Under the pieces are notes generated by a model that worked only from the letters and a program-made list of their open reading frames with translations, searched no databases and was not told the origin of the DNA. The position numbers were made by a program, and so were the translations under genes. A stretch of 64,000 nucleotides of DNA from Ligula intestinalis (Eukaryota > Platyhelminthes > Cestoda > Diphyllobothriidea > Diphyllobothriidae), in NCBI GenBank assembly GCA_036362985.1, contig JAYGXS010000006.1, forward strand, positions 15,057,981 through 15,121,980. The letters run 5' to 3'. Shown here piece by piece: positions 45,700 to 55,590 of the stretch. Numbering within the stretch: position 1 is the first letter of the stretch; each line of letters begins with the position of its first letter.

Positions 45700-47470
45700 T
45701 CCGCGAAGTGTTGCGCTTTCTAACTTTGAAATCTACGCCACGCAAGAGGTCACGTGATCAGAGTTATCGAGCTACCTTTTGGACAGCCAATCACCGGTGC
45801 CCTCAAATTGCTATCAGCCAATCAAGGGTTCAGGCGGTCGGGGACTCACTCTCACGCCTATAGCATCCTAGCGATTGGACGCGCGTGCGTCGAGGCCTTA
45901 AGCCACCACTGAACAATAGACAACGTTTACCGGTGTAGTTCCCCTTCCTCTCCAAAAAGGGACTGGGCCTGTTGATTGTAGTGCGCTAAGCACAAATGCA
46001 ATTTAGACTATATTGACCATGTAGCGCCTTTACCTATACCATGCCATGCATGAGGTCACACGATTGCAGTTCTCGGCGTGCCTCTGGAGCCAGCCGAAAA
46101 CTTCGCGCGAGCACTTGCCTTGCGCGCAAGTGCGCATGCACTAATAACTGCCTACTCTGGTCTGGCAAATCACCTCCTAGAGGTTGACTGACAAGGAACC
46201 TTGCTGCGATGCCTGTCAGCCACTCTCGGCTGTGGTTGCCTGCTCGTCCGGCAGTCAAATTACTCCTACCTATTCTCCACTACTTCTGTACAGAATAAGC
46301 TATTTCTTCCACCGGGCATCTTTCTTATTCTTTTCCCACACGGAACCAGGGCCTGAACGTCGCAGTGGCAAGGGGTTACTTATTTAATCAACCCCTTTGC
46401 TACATCCCCCATTTAGGTGCCCAAATTATTTTCGTGTATGCGTGTTTCAGTCAGCGCATCTAATATTAACACCGATTGGTTGATAGGCTAGGAAAACAAA
46501 CTTGTCCATGGTAGAGGGAAGAGGGAGTGAGGAGGACACAGGAGCATCCATCCTCGAGTCCCATCAGCGCAATCCTCCCTACCAGAAATCTGACGCGCTT
46601 GAATCTGTCACTACGGGCTAAGAGTCGTGACTTCGGTGCATCGCAGGACTGACAGTCAGGGTGTAATGTCTCCTTTAAGGGGGGTCTTTCCGACAATTGC
46701 AGTCATGTAAGGTCCCCTATGAAAGCCTTGTAGTGGCTCTGTAATCCTCCTGCCCTCTAACGCATCGCGCCAAACACGAGGTCACGCGATGCCAGCCTCA
46801 ATCGCCTGGCCTCGACTACGTCAACGTCTGACCCCGCCTGGTGGCCAACGTGTGCACACACCAGCGCTCAACCTTTGGCCTCTCGCGACTGGGCACACAT
46901 GTTTGGCCAGGAATTTCCCTGAGACGGACTTGTCGTGACTAGCTCGCGTCGAAGTGAACTCCTCCAAAATCTCACGACTGCTGCCCTCGACCTCTGGGAA
47001 CAGGACATCAGAGTTGCCGCAAAGCTGCTTTCTGGCCCGGCGACGAATAGCAAGTCTGCACGCGTGAATGCTTTCTCTGCTTGCTGACCTGACTGCTGTC
47101 GAACCGGCACTTGGACCCGACTGGCCTCCAGGCTGGTCGTGTGCGCCCAAGTCAAACCTCTTCCTGATTATTCTTCCTTTCTCTGTGTACACAGAATAAA
47201 TTATTCCTACTATTCTGGCCTCCACCTTCTTCGTCTTTACTATGGAACCATGGTCTAAAGATCGCAGTTGCTAAGGTTTAGCTCAACTCCCTGCGATAGC
47301 CTCACACAAAGGCGCTTTGTGGACGTCCGTGACGAATCCGCTTCCTCACACTTCGGATGCCGGCCTTACGGACGGACGCAGGCCTTTCAGCGTGTCAGCT
47401 TCTTTCAAGCTAATCTCCACTTCTTCTGCACAGAATAAACTGTGAACTTCCCAGGGAAATGAGGTTTCTT
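45700..47470. repeat. Cluster of LTR-like repeats
   Basis: Units share a head like CAAGAGGTCACGTGAT (45748), CATGAGGTCACACGAT (46048) and CACGAGGTCACGCGAT (46777). They also share a tail like CTTCTGTACAGAATAAGCTA (46284), CTCTGTGTACACAGAATAAA (47182) and CTTCTGCACAGAATAAACTG (47421). The AATAAA-containing tail followed by a GGAACCA...GATCGCAGT stretch resembles the R-U5 part of an LTR. No gag or pol is present. The frames at 46466-47225 have no motifs. Confidence 0.45.
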
Positions 47471-47577
47471 TCTCTCGTTATTTTTTCACCGTTCGGTAAG
47501 TAAATTACCCCTTCCATCCACCCAACTTTCAGTCATGTTTTTCAACTCAGTCAGTTTTGCTCAGTTCTGCCTTAAAT

Positions 47578-47583
47578 TTTATT
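47578..47583 (-). terminator. Polyadenylation signal of the CRAL-TRIO gene
   Basis: AATAAA on the minus strand, 44 nt after the stop codon (47627-47629). It supports 47627 as the true 3' end of the coding region. Confidence 0.6.
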
Positions 47584-47626
47584 CCAGGTTATAAGATTCA
47601 CACAGACTACGTCAAAATATGGTGAT

Positions 47627-48168
47627 TTAAAAATCGCTGATATCACTATTCACTGACATGTCGTCTTCAATACCGTAGTCTTTGGGATCAAAGTTCTCGT
47701 GATGGTGGTGCACTTTTGGGAGTTCAACACCCCGCTGCAGCTTGCCAGTCTCTAGGTCGACAATGTTGGGGTGGGGTTGATATTCAGACGTGTGTGTATA
47801 GGTATCGATGTACTCCTGCACATAGGCCGGACAACCTCTGGGATCATGAGAACTGTGTGCTGGCTTTTCCCAGAACCGCTTTTGTTCCTCCGTAATTTCT
47901 CGATTGAGTTTGATCTCTGCCTCCAACCACTGGGCGAGCTCCTCGTCAAAGCGCTCCCTAAGGCCTTCGGACATCTGGTCTTTCTTCAGGAACACCATTT
48001 TGCGAGCCGTTACGGGGTCAAGAAACTTACGAATCGTCTTCCAAATGCCATAGAACAATTTTGAATGATTTACAATGATGGCTTGACCCAGGCGTTCAGG
48101 GTAGTAGTTGCCAAACACATTCATCACTTGTCGGCCCAATTTCGGATTGCAGCAGGGCAGCGTCACTC
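47627..48168 (-). CDS. CRAL-TRIO gene last exon
   Basis: The acceptor is CCCAAAACAG, and the first two bases complete a Gly codon with the previous exon. VTLPCCNPKLGRQVMNVFGN, then YYPERLGQAIIVNHSKLFYG and IWKTIRKFLDPVTARKMVFL form the second half of the CRAL-TRIO fold. A charged helix follows (MSEGLRERFDEELAQWLEAE), then WEKPAHSSHDPRGCP, HHHHENFDPKDYGIEDD and the stop. The frame stays open 34 nt beyond the acceptor into the intron (to 48202), but that is not part of the exon. Confidence 0.85.
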
Positions 48169-51100
48169 CTGTTTTGGGGGAGAAAAACGTCCATTTTTGC
48201 ATGCATGAACAAAGGAGGAACTGTAAACCAGAGCGATAGGTGAAAATATTATTAACAACACTGTCCTGTTAAGCAGAAGGCAGTATTTTTTTCAAATAAA
48301 GGTGTGGGGGTCGAACTGTGGGTATTGTTAGAGGTTCACATTATGAGAGGCCGCGTTTGTGTATTCAATCTTTTGTTCTGCAATTATAATAGCGAATTAG
48401 TAGAGGGTGATGGACCTCGGCTTCTGATGTCGCCAGATAAATTCTTATTCATAATGTGATTTGACGTCTGTTAGATGGTGAAATGCTAGGTGATGTACCG
48501 ACGGTGGAGTATACGGAGGCCGAGCAATCATAGTCCTTTAGAAGTCAATCCGCAAGTCGTAGGTTGTCGTTGAAAGGAAGATGAATGCGAGGACTTCTAT
48601 ACATTGAACACTTAATGCAACTCGTCGTATTCTGTCAATTAACCTGCTTCACCTCCAGTGGCATAACATGGGAGGAGCTCAAACAAATGTTTGCAACCAC
48701 TACCAACTTGCGTTTTGACCCCTATACGTGGACGACACCTTCGTTTACGGTGCCGCAAATTCGGAAGCTGAGAACTTGGTTTAACAGAACAGGGCAAGAG
48801 GCTTAGTGAAGGAGCCCTTGACTTTTATTTTTTTACGCTGTATAAACTTTAGATTGGTGTGTTTACCGCCTGTGTATCCCAATTCGTATGTAAGGCGCGC
48901 TTTCCTGTCCTCGTAATCCGTGCCTCCTCTCGAGCCTTATAAGTCCTTCTGAAAATGCCTGGAATCGTACCATTAAAATTATTCGAGGTAGCTATTTCAA
49001 ATTAGGTTTACTCTCGCATCCTCAACTGTTGAAATGTTTAGGTAAATTGAACTAAGATGGTTTTTTTGGAACTTCTTCCTATCTGGTAGGAAATGCGATG
49101 TTCTACTCAAGCTGGGGAGCTCATCACCATCAGCATTTCAGTTCGACCGAACATTTTCACTTCTTTTACCAACAAATATTTTTTGGACTAACCAGTGCAG
49201 TCAAAGACGAAAACCCAGGCAGAGGCTGACTTCTTAACGGTTTTCTTAGTGTTTTCGAGCATCTGTACACAGTGTGCAACGGTGTCCTCGCCGGTATTTT
49301 TGTTGGTAGAAGCCTGCGCGAAGCAGGCATATATTACTGGCCTGCCGAGTTTGTCGTGGCCAATTTGCCTCTAAAATCATAAATAATATATAACAATGTA
49401 GAAAATGGCATATAACATTTTGTATAATAACATAATATTATAGTAAAATATATTAAATATGTAATGCATAATATATACTAATGATATACTGTAATACATA
49501 TAATATATATAGATTAGATATTATATATTTTGAACTATATTACATGGTGTGCAATTATTTACCAAAAGTAATTAAGGCCTTCATACTTTCTGCGACACTG
49601 TGTGAAGTTCCCGAGATATTTCTGTAAGGTCCAAAGACGTGCAACCAAACCAATGAATGTACAGGGCTCAGTAGCCTATGAAACACGGTTTGTCTAATTT
49701 CAGTTTCTTTCCTTCAATTCCAGACAACTACGAGGTGAACTGATGCAAAATTGCGCATTATGCGTTTTCAGAACTGCTGTCTTGTGTCAGGAGACTTCTT
49801 GGGAGGTCATTCCTTCAAACTACTTGTGACTGGGGCCAGGCTGAACATGCAAAAAGACTTCTTCTAGAACAGAATGATCTGAGTTGCGAATACTCTGTCA
49901 ATGGATGTCGTTATGACTGCATTCACAAGGATCTTTATTTGGAAGCTGGATCGATACAGTAGTCCGTACTACTCGACTGATGTCGTCTACCCACTTGTGC
50001 AAATAAAGTATTGTCGTTGTAATACTGCTTGCTATATTTTGATAACATTTGTTTATGTTAGCATTGTATTCGCTTCAGCCTACTGGCATTCATCTCTTAA
50101 CTCCCAGATACTTGAGGTTGCGCTTTTTGTCTGCAGGGTCCTTATACTCATTGAGTCAAAACCTGACTTCTAGCCTACAGGTCGCGGGTGAGAGCCGCAG
50201 GTGTCGCGACATCATTTTGTCTGTATCACTAGACGTGGCTGCTGATGGAACTCGAGAGAGCTTCCAAAGATTCGATACGACTAGTGAATTCTGTACCCAA
50301 ACGGTGAGCACCTACCTACCATTATATACATATCTACTTGTGCCACTAACAGTAAAGATTGGTCATCTATCTGTTCAGCTTTGACACTCTCCCTTGTATT
50401 TATTTAATGCTTCATGTTTGAGCTATTTGATCTGAATACATTGCATGTAAACCACTAGGGGGTACGCACTCATATTTGCCTCAAATAAAATGTTTGAGTT
50501 GACCCAAGTGTGAAAAACTCTAGGCGTTTGGCGGGATTTGAGCCCGCGCATCAGAGAAAGCCTTTGCCGGAGGCTAATGCTCTACCGCTAAGCTACAAAC
50601 GCCAGCTTCACGCCATGAGTGTAATCACACTTGGATCGAGATTACCCACTCAACTTTTCGCTCATATGGAATCCACAAATACGGGAGCAAGTTGACTGCC
50701 CAAGCAGGATTTCTTAAGCAATAATCTAGAATCCACCAGAAAGACTACAAGGCTGACTTAGTTATTAAGTTGGTTTGGCAGATTTGCTTCATTTGAGTTG
50801 ACCCAAGTGTGAAAACCTCTAGGCGTTTGGCGGGATTTGAACCCGCGCATCATAGAAACCCTTCGCCGGAGGCTAATGCTCTACCGCTAAGCTACAAACG
50901 CCCGCTTCATGCCATATGAGCGAAAAGTTGAGGGGGTAATATTGATCCAAGTGTGATTAAACTCATGGCGTGAAGCGGGCGTTTGTAGCTTAGCGGTAGA
51001 TCATGAGCCTCCGGCAAAGGCTTTATCTGATGCGCGGGTTCAAATCCCACCAAACGCCTAGAGTTTTTCACACCTGGGTCAACTCAAACCAAGCAAATCT

Positions 51101-53852
51101 ATCAAACCCACTTAATAATCAAATAAAATGAACTAAATTGAAGTTAATACCTAGAGACGTTTTTCTCACTGCCCTCTACGTTCTCAAATACAGTTCTACG
51201 AATCCTGCAAACAACTTTCAGGACGAAATGTAACTTGCTAGTTTAGTGTATATCTGGACAGGTTACTTTTATCAACTGAATGGATTTAATTATAAGAAGG
51301 GCTTTAATTTGGAAAACTGCCCTCTTATTTAAAGTTATTGGGGGAAAGAGGCTCTCATTTTGGCTAAATCATGAGAATGTTTACATTAAAGAAATTCCCT
51401 ATGCTATAAGTAAAGACAGGACGAAAGTTTCTTCTTATATACATTGTGCTGTGGAAGAATTCCATAATTAGTGAAAAAAGGTGGAATAATAATCCTTTCC
51501 AGTACTGGAAAATTTAGTGCGAAGTTGATCGAATGGAGCTAAAGCGAAGTTTAAGGAATCGAATTTATTTTCAGAAACAAGCAGCATTAGAAGTTTTTAA
51601 ATTATATTTAGCTATTTTGTGATTTTATTGCAAAAAATGCAGCTACAAAGGTTCTTGATGCAACGTTTTCTTTTACCGCACAGCTGGCCGTGCGCGTAAA
51701 CAAAGTTTCTACATGTTACCGCAAAGACAGCCTGTAGGAGGCCTTATTGAAAGTAATTTATATCGAAATATAGTTTTTATAAACAATAGGTTCCGCTCAA
51801 GCGTTATTTAGAAATGTAACATACAGGAGAATAATAAGTATTCCAAAAAATGGTCATATAAGTGGCCTGTTTTTTCTGCATTCACACGTTTATTATGGAT
51901 TTTGGAATAAATCTCCTTAAGCACAAAATAATCCATTATGAAGAGAAAGGTATGTTCTTCCATTTTCAGTCAAATTTAATCGTTTATCTTCAGATAACTT
52001 AAAGAAATTGTCAAAAGTCCTCAATTTCTCTGTGAGGTTTCCTTGAAAAGTTAATATACGCAGAAGTTCGTCAGCTTAATATGTAATAGAAGCACTTTTT
52101 ACAGAGGTCACCTATTATGGAAATTTTTTATTAATCGTAGGAATAACGATATACGTGGTATCGAGCAGACATGTTGTATGCTCGAAAACGTGGTTAGCTG
52201 TTTTGAAGCATTTCCACATTTGACCAACATGGCCATCTGAATAGGAAATAATATCCAAAGCTCGTTTTTTCGGTAAATGCTGTTTGGTTATATTTTATTT
52301 TAAAGGGTTTGATGTAAACGTCGAACAGACGGACAATTAGAAAAACTTATAAAGGAATACACCGAAAACTAGCTTAATGACGAGAGACTTAATCTCACGA
52401 TATTCAATAATTATGTATCCATTCATTACCACATACACAAAATATTTTGACTGAAGACAATCTCTTTTTATATAAAAAGTGGTTGCTTTAAGTTTTATAG
52501 TTAATGAACTATTTAAAATTAATATTCTAATTTATAGCTATTTTTGACGTCTCCACAAGCTGGGAATTATCGAGAAAATTTATTTTTCTTCACAAACACT
52601 TAGAAATTCTTATCATTATTTTAGGTACTTAATATGCCTAATGCTTCTTATTATTATTTTTAAGTTTTCGTAAATGCGTTCCCGCTGGTATGGGAGAAGT
52701 AATCAAACAATTAAAAATTTAGGAAATTTGCTTGCAGGACTAGCAGAACTGTATATATATATATATATATCCCGCTCCCCATCCCCCAAAGACGATGAAG
52801 AAGAAAAGGCGCCTTCATTAACCACACTGTATTGGTGCTGACGTTTCGAAAACGCGCTTGTTTCCATCATCAGAGTGATAAGGTGATTGTTCCTGCTTGA
52901 TTTGGTTTGTCTTGCTGACTGTCTCGTATGATAGGGGTGTGTTACGTGCGCACCCTGGTCGTCCTGCTGGTCGTTGATTGGGTTTGGCCCCATGCGCCGA
53001 CCCTGGTCATTCTGTTGGTCCTGGATTGGCCTCTGCCTCTCCGTGGGCGACTGCAGACGACCTCGTGTGACCCCCGTCACTCGCTTGGCTGTTGTAGTCC
53101 CCGGTGGATCTGTCTACACATTGCGCGCGCATTGCACATTGCACACTGCGCGCGCGCCACACGAAAGAGTAAAGTAGTCAGTTGCTTAAAATTGCCAATC
53201 ATCAACGCTAGTGATAAAGTGGGAGAAGTAAATACTCGACTATAGATGTCCATGCAAATGTAGCGCCAATTACAAACAATTGAATTACGATCGCCCAAAA
53301 GTGGTCGACCAATCAGTAGGGCAGTTTTATTGTGACCGACCAGGGTGTTCCATTTCCTTTGTCCGATATTGGTGCAACCTAGTCGTTCTAGTTTAAAGCT
53401 GATATGTTAGACCACTAAATCTCTCGCTCAAGCAACCGAGTGTTTCTCTCCCTACTCACTTCCCCCGAAAACGTCACTTCGTGTTTACTGATCAACTGTT
53501 ATTGATACAGACTCCCGTAAAATGCCCTAATTGTAGTTTTATGGAGCTCCATAGGATCTGCAAACATTTTTCAGTCTGTTAGACTATCGTGGTGTACGCG
53601 ATTGACACTCCGTAATGCTTTGAGCAACCTACTGAGAATATTCTTCGTTTGCTACTGATAATGACAAAGTAGCATTAATTATTAAGTTGTACTATTTGAG
53701 GACTTACAATGCAATGGTAGCCCGGATATTTGTGACACCAGACGCAATCCACCTCCAGAGGTTTATATGCTCTACGCCATTCGACCGTTGCCGTCAGCAT
53801 TTTAACTGCCGCATTGAGGTCATATTTTCGCGCCCGCAGATAGTCAATCAGC
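47627..53852 (-). CDS. CRAL-TRIO (Sec14-like) lipid-binding protein gene, partial
   Basis: Three minus-strand exons join in frame: 53852-53708 (CRAL-TRIO N-terminal helices), 49370-49193 (start of the lipid-binding fold) and 48168-47627 (rest of the fold plus a long acidic tail). Together they give about 287 codons. Landmarks are YLRARKYDLNAAVKMLTATV, GHDKLGRPVIYACF, WVFVFDCTG and YYPERLGQAIIVNHSKLFYG ... FLDPVTARKM, the order of Sec14-type domains, which carry or exchange phosphoinositides or other lipids. All splice sites are GT/AG and phases agree. The first exon(s) upstream of 53852 were not found. I cannot place it in a named Sec14 subfamily. Confidence 0.85.
48169..49192 (-). other. CRAL-TRIO intron with an opposite-strand open frame
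   Basis: A 1.0-kb intron, phase 1. Its minus strand shows no further exon. The plus strand holds the candidate exon at 48641-48806. Confidence 0.5.
48641..48806 (+). CDS. Candidate terminal exon of an unidentified protein
   Basis: The acceptor CTGCTTCACCTCCAG is followed by GITWEELKQMFATTTNLRFD, PYTWTTPSFTVPQIRKLRTW and FNRTGQEA, then a stop. The Trp/Phe-rich, Pro-spaced sequence looks like genuine protein. It lies antisense inside a CRAL-TRIO intron. No AATAAA follows closely, and I found no upstream plus-strand partner, so it could be the end of an interleaved gene, a retrocopy fragment, or chance. Confidence 0.35.
49193..49370 (-). CDS. CRAL-TRIO gene middle exon
   Basis: A 178-nt exon between TGATTTTAG and GTTAGT. 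It encodes RQIGHDKLGRPVIYACFAQA, then a loop (STNKNTGEDT), a helix and SASAWVFVFDCTG. G-x-D-x-x-G-R-P-V and the F-D-x-T-G strand are diagnostic of CRAL-TRIO domains. It is flanked in frame by the exons at 53708 and 48168. Confidence 0.88.
49375..49550. repeat. AT-rich low-complexity stretch
   Basis: Alternating TA-rich sequence (ATAATATATAAC, AATATATTAAATATG, CATATAATATATATAG) just upstream of the middle CRAL-TRIO exon, inside the 4.3-kb intron. Confidence 0.6.
50495..50660 (-). repeat. Family A tRNA-bearing foldback element, half copy
   Basis: The terminal repeat GAGTTGACCCAAGTGTGAAA is followed by a minus-strand tRNA-like unit (50603-50523) and an inner segment CCATGAGTGTAATCACACTT ... CTTTTCGCTCATATGG. 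The inner segment is the reverse complement of the centre of the palindrome at 50792-51088. This copy is therefore one half plus the spacer of the same dimer. Confidence 0.7.
50523..50603 (-). repeat. tRNA-like unit, family A
   Basis: An 81-nt unit with a 7-bp acceptor-like stem (GCGTTTG/CAAACGC), a D-arm/A box TAGCTTAGCGGTAGAGC and a perfect 5-bp T arm (GCGGG ... CCCGC). The anticodon arm is AGCCT/AGGCT with loop CCGGCAA. Position 33 would be C instead of the invariant U, and the variable region is about 11 nt. Probably a tRNA-derived repeat with an RNA polymerase III promoter, not a functional tRNA. Confidence 0.55.
50822..50902 (-). repeat. tRNA-like unit, family A, left arm of the palindrome
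   Basis: The acceptor stem, A box and T arm are as in the 50523 copy. The loop region is slightly changed (CCGGCGAAGGG), which weakens the anticodon stem. Confidence 0.5.
50978..51058 (+). repeat. tRNA-like unit, family A, right arm of the palindrome
   Basis: Same cloverleaf-like layout: TAGCTTAGCGGTAGATC as A box and GCGGGTTCAAATCCCACC as T arm/B box. The T stem has one mismatch. It is followed by GAGTTTTTCACACCTGGGTC, the terminal repeat. Confidence 0.5.
51090..52700. other. AT-rich intron sequence of the CRAL-TRIO gene; nothing recognised
   Basis: Long AT-rich DNA with one short plus-strand frame (51280-51471) without motifs. Confidence 0.4.
52751..52770. repeat. (TA)n microsatellite
   Basis: Ten TA units at the end of the PLE copy that follows, possibly a target-site or tail expansion. 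Confidence 0.85.
52771..53085 (-). mobile_element. Penelope-like element 3' end
   Basis: A minus-strand frame from 53080 encodes a Gln/Asp-rich linker (NDQGRRMGPNPINDQQDDQG), which corresponds to the spacer between the GIY-YIG domain and the ribozyme. It leads into a hammerhead-like core (52873-52840) and a tail with CTTCTTCTTCATCGTC. The GIY-YIG itself is absent. Inserted in the CRAL-TRIO intron in the gene's own orientation. Confidence 0.55.
52836..52876 (-). ncRNA. Hammerhead-ribozyme-like motif of a PLE end
   Basis: Core CTGATGA (52873-52867), a 6-bp stem II (GGAAAC/GTTTTC, loop AAGCGC), core GAAA (52847-52844), minimal stem III and cleavage triplet GTC (52842-52840). Stem I is weak in this copy: only CT/AG pairs next to the core. 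The catalytic core is otherwise intact. Confidence 0.65.
53708..53852 (-). CDS. CRAL-TRIO gene, N-terminal helices exon
   Basis: The acceptor is CCCATTTTAG and the donor CATT|GTAAGT. The exon encodes LIDYLRARKYDLNAAVKMLT and ATVEWRRAYKPLEVD, then KYPGYHCI. L-x-x-L-R-A-R-K-x-D-x-x-x-A-x-x-M-L-x-x-x-x-x-W-R is the CRAL-TRIO N-terminal signature. The single leading base completes a codon begun in an exon further upstream that I could not find. Confidence 0.82.
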
Positions 53853-54149
53853 CTAAAATGGGTGAACATAAGAAGCATGCGACAAACGGATATTTGTCAA
53901 AGCCAGCCACGGATTCACGCACAAAGCTTTGAAAGTAAGTTGGCAAAAGAGGTGACACCGTAAGAAAAATAAAACGGAGAAAAGCATACTCCGGGGTACA
54001 TCGCATTATGATGCAGGCATAACAGAGACAGCCTGTTGACCTCTCAGAGTGCTGACGGTTCGACCGTTAATGTCAACAATATCCACCGTATGCTCTACAA
54101 CAGGGTAATGCAGTGATTGTGACTTGCGCGTGAATTACTTTTAAGTGGT

Positions 54150-54335
54150 AGTTGACTTGCGAAGCATCTACCAATCTCTGTCTTCCCTCACCCACCCGTG
54201 CCCGGTGTCAAAATAAAGTCAAGAAGTTTGGAGACGGGATCGGGCGCCGCTGGCTGGCTGGCGCTGCCAAAGTCACCCCTGAGTCCGCTACCACGCTCCC
54301 CCCCGTGTTCGGTATTTGCTATCGTTGCCAGTTCG
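54150..54335 (+). repeat. Dispersed GC-rich repeat, family C, copy 3
   Basis: CTTCCCTCACCCACCCGTGC, CCGGTGTCAAAATAAAGTCA, GACGGGATCGGGCGC, then GTCACCCCTGAGTCCGC. It is homologous to the minus-strand repeat at 42330-42160. Frames here (54198-54572 plus, 54463-54188 minus) are open by composition only. Confidence 0.5.
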
Positions 54336-54749
54336 AATGACGTCAACCGTGTTGGTCCTGCGCATCGACCAGCCGACCCGTTTAGGAGGCAGAGAATTAA
54401 ACCCTGTATTACGAACGGCTGCCGTCCACGTACAGACGCCAGGCTTATGCAAGCAAAATGCAAATATCGGAATCAATCAACATGTGCCTACCTAGATCGA
54501 CCTAAAAGGACGTTCCCGACAGATAGCAACTGGTTGATGTCGAAGCAAAAGTCTCAGCAGACACATTACTGATTACTGGATTCAGAGCGAAATTTGTTTC
54601 CCATTTGGGAGGCATCATAACAACCGTATACAGACTAAAGACGTGGAATTGCACGGGCTGCAGATGAAGTAACTATTCAACTGACAACCTACTGGAATTG
54701 GCTGCTCCAATTTTAACCGAATCGCAAATAGAAGGGGATATACAGGTTC

Positions 54750-54870
54750 CAGAAAGCAGTGCAGAAGTAGAAGATTCGCTCGCTGGAACAAGGAGTTTAT
54801 TTGTCTAATTCTTCGTATTCAAGCTTGGGCTCATCCTCGGTGATAACCGCCGATTTGGGTGATAAAGACA
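54750..54870 (-). mobile_element. Decayed PLE tail
   Basis: On the minus strand: GAGGATGAGCCCAAGCTTGA, ATACGAAGAATTAGACAAAT, AAACTCCTTGTTCCAGCGAG and CGAATCTTCTAC. The order matches the hammerhead plus tail at 4.88-4.80 kb, but CTGAGGA has become CCGAGGA and the GAAACGTC core is mutated. Inactive remnant. Confidence 0.5.
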
Positions 54871-55141
54871 CAGGGTACACAGTATTTATAGCTCAAATGT
54901 CCTTCTATCAGAGAAGGAAACAGCTGGAGACGTTTAACGGAGCTGGTGCAGTTGTGGATAAAACGTCTACTTCTGAGAACCTGGTAGATTATTCCGGGCA
55001 TGAATGACCGAGCACGCAGCAGTGGTAGGGAGAAAATACGGTAACACTTGGGCTACAGCTCAGTCGACAGGACCCGGTCATCTTCTTTAATTTAACGAGT
55101 CGTAGTTCTTAGACCCTCAGTCCATCATTAAGTGCAATTAC

Positions 55142-55590
55142 TTGTCGTTCCCATGTTCCATGCTCAGCCTTTGCCCCAGTAGAGGAAGCCGTCACGTGAG
55201 GAGGGCGCAGATCATCAAGAATTTTGATGTCAGTGAGCCTTAATTATCGCGTAATTATCATCCCAACGTTCAACTCAGCTGACGAAATTGCGGCTCGGAC
55301 GCGGGCTGACAAGCCATCATTGCATCACGTGCGACCTCCAGCGATGAAAACGAGAACAACAAGCGGAATGACTTGCCGTTTTCACATTCTGTACTCAGAC
55401 TTTGCCTGAGCAGGAAAATAAAGCACGTGGGAAGGGCGCGGAACGTCAACAATCTCGATGAGAATCCCCATTATAGTCGCGTAATTATCGTGCTCATATC
55501 CAACACGGCAACAAACGACTCAGACGCGGCCAGCCAAGCCCTCATCGCATCAATCAAGACCCCAAGCGATGGTCACGAAGGCTGCTAATT
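55142..55590 (+). repeat. Tandem pair of diverged units of about 220 bp
   Basis: Two successive units (about 55142-55350 and 55373-55585) share the order CTTGYCGTT, TCACGTG/GCACGTG, GGAGGGCGC/GAAGGGCGC, ATCATCAAGA/GTCAACAATC, CGCGTAATTATC, GACGCGG, CAAGCC-TCAT and CAGCGATG/AAGCGATGG. They are followed by GAGAAATAAAATTATTATTC (55673), similar to the tail of the LTR-like repeats at 46-47 kb. Confidence 0.5.

Larger units (their letters stand above)
50792..51088. repeat. Family A palindrome with two head-to-head tRNA-like units
   Basis: The ends TTTGAGTTGACCC and GGGTCAACTCAAA are inverted repeats, and the whole 297 bp is a palindrome with its centre near 50940. Each arm carries an 81-nt tRNA-like unit, one on each strand, with their 5' ends facing the centre. 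The spacer is CCATATGAGCGAAAAGTTGA ... GATCCAAGTGTGATTAAACT ... CATGG. It lies in the large CRAL-TRIO intron. Confidence 0.8.

Noticed and set aside
50523..51058. Three functional tRNA genes
   Set aside because: They lie inside inverted-repeat elements, have a C at position 33 and irregular variable regions, and one copy has a broken anticodon stem. Better described as tRNA-derived repeats.
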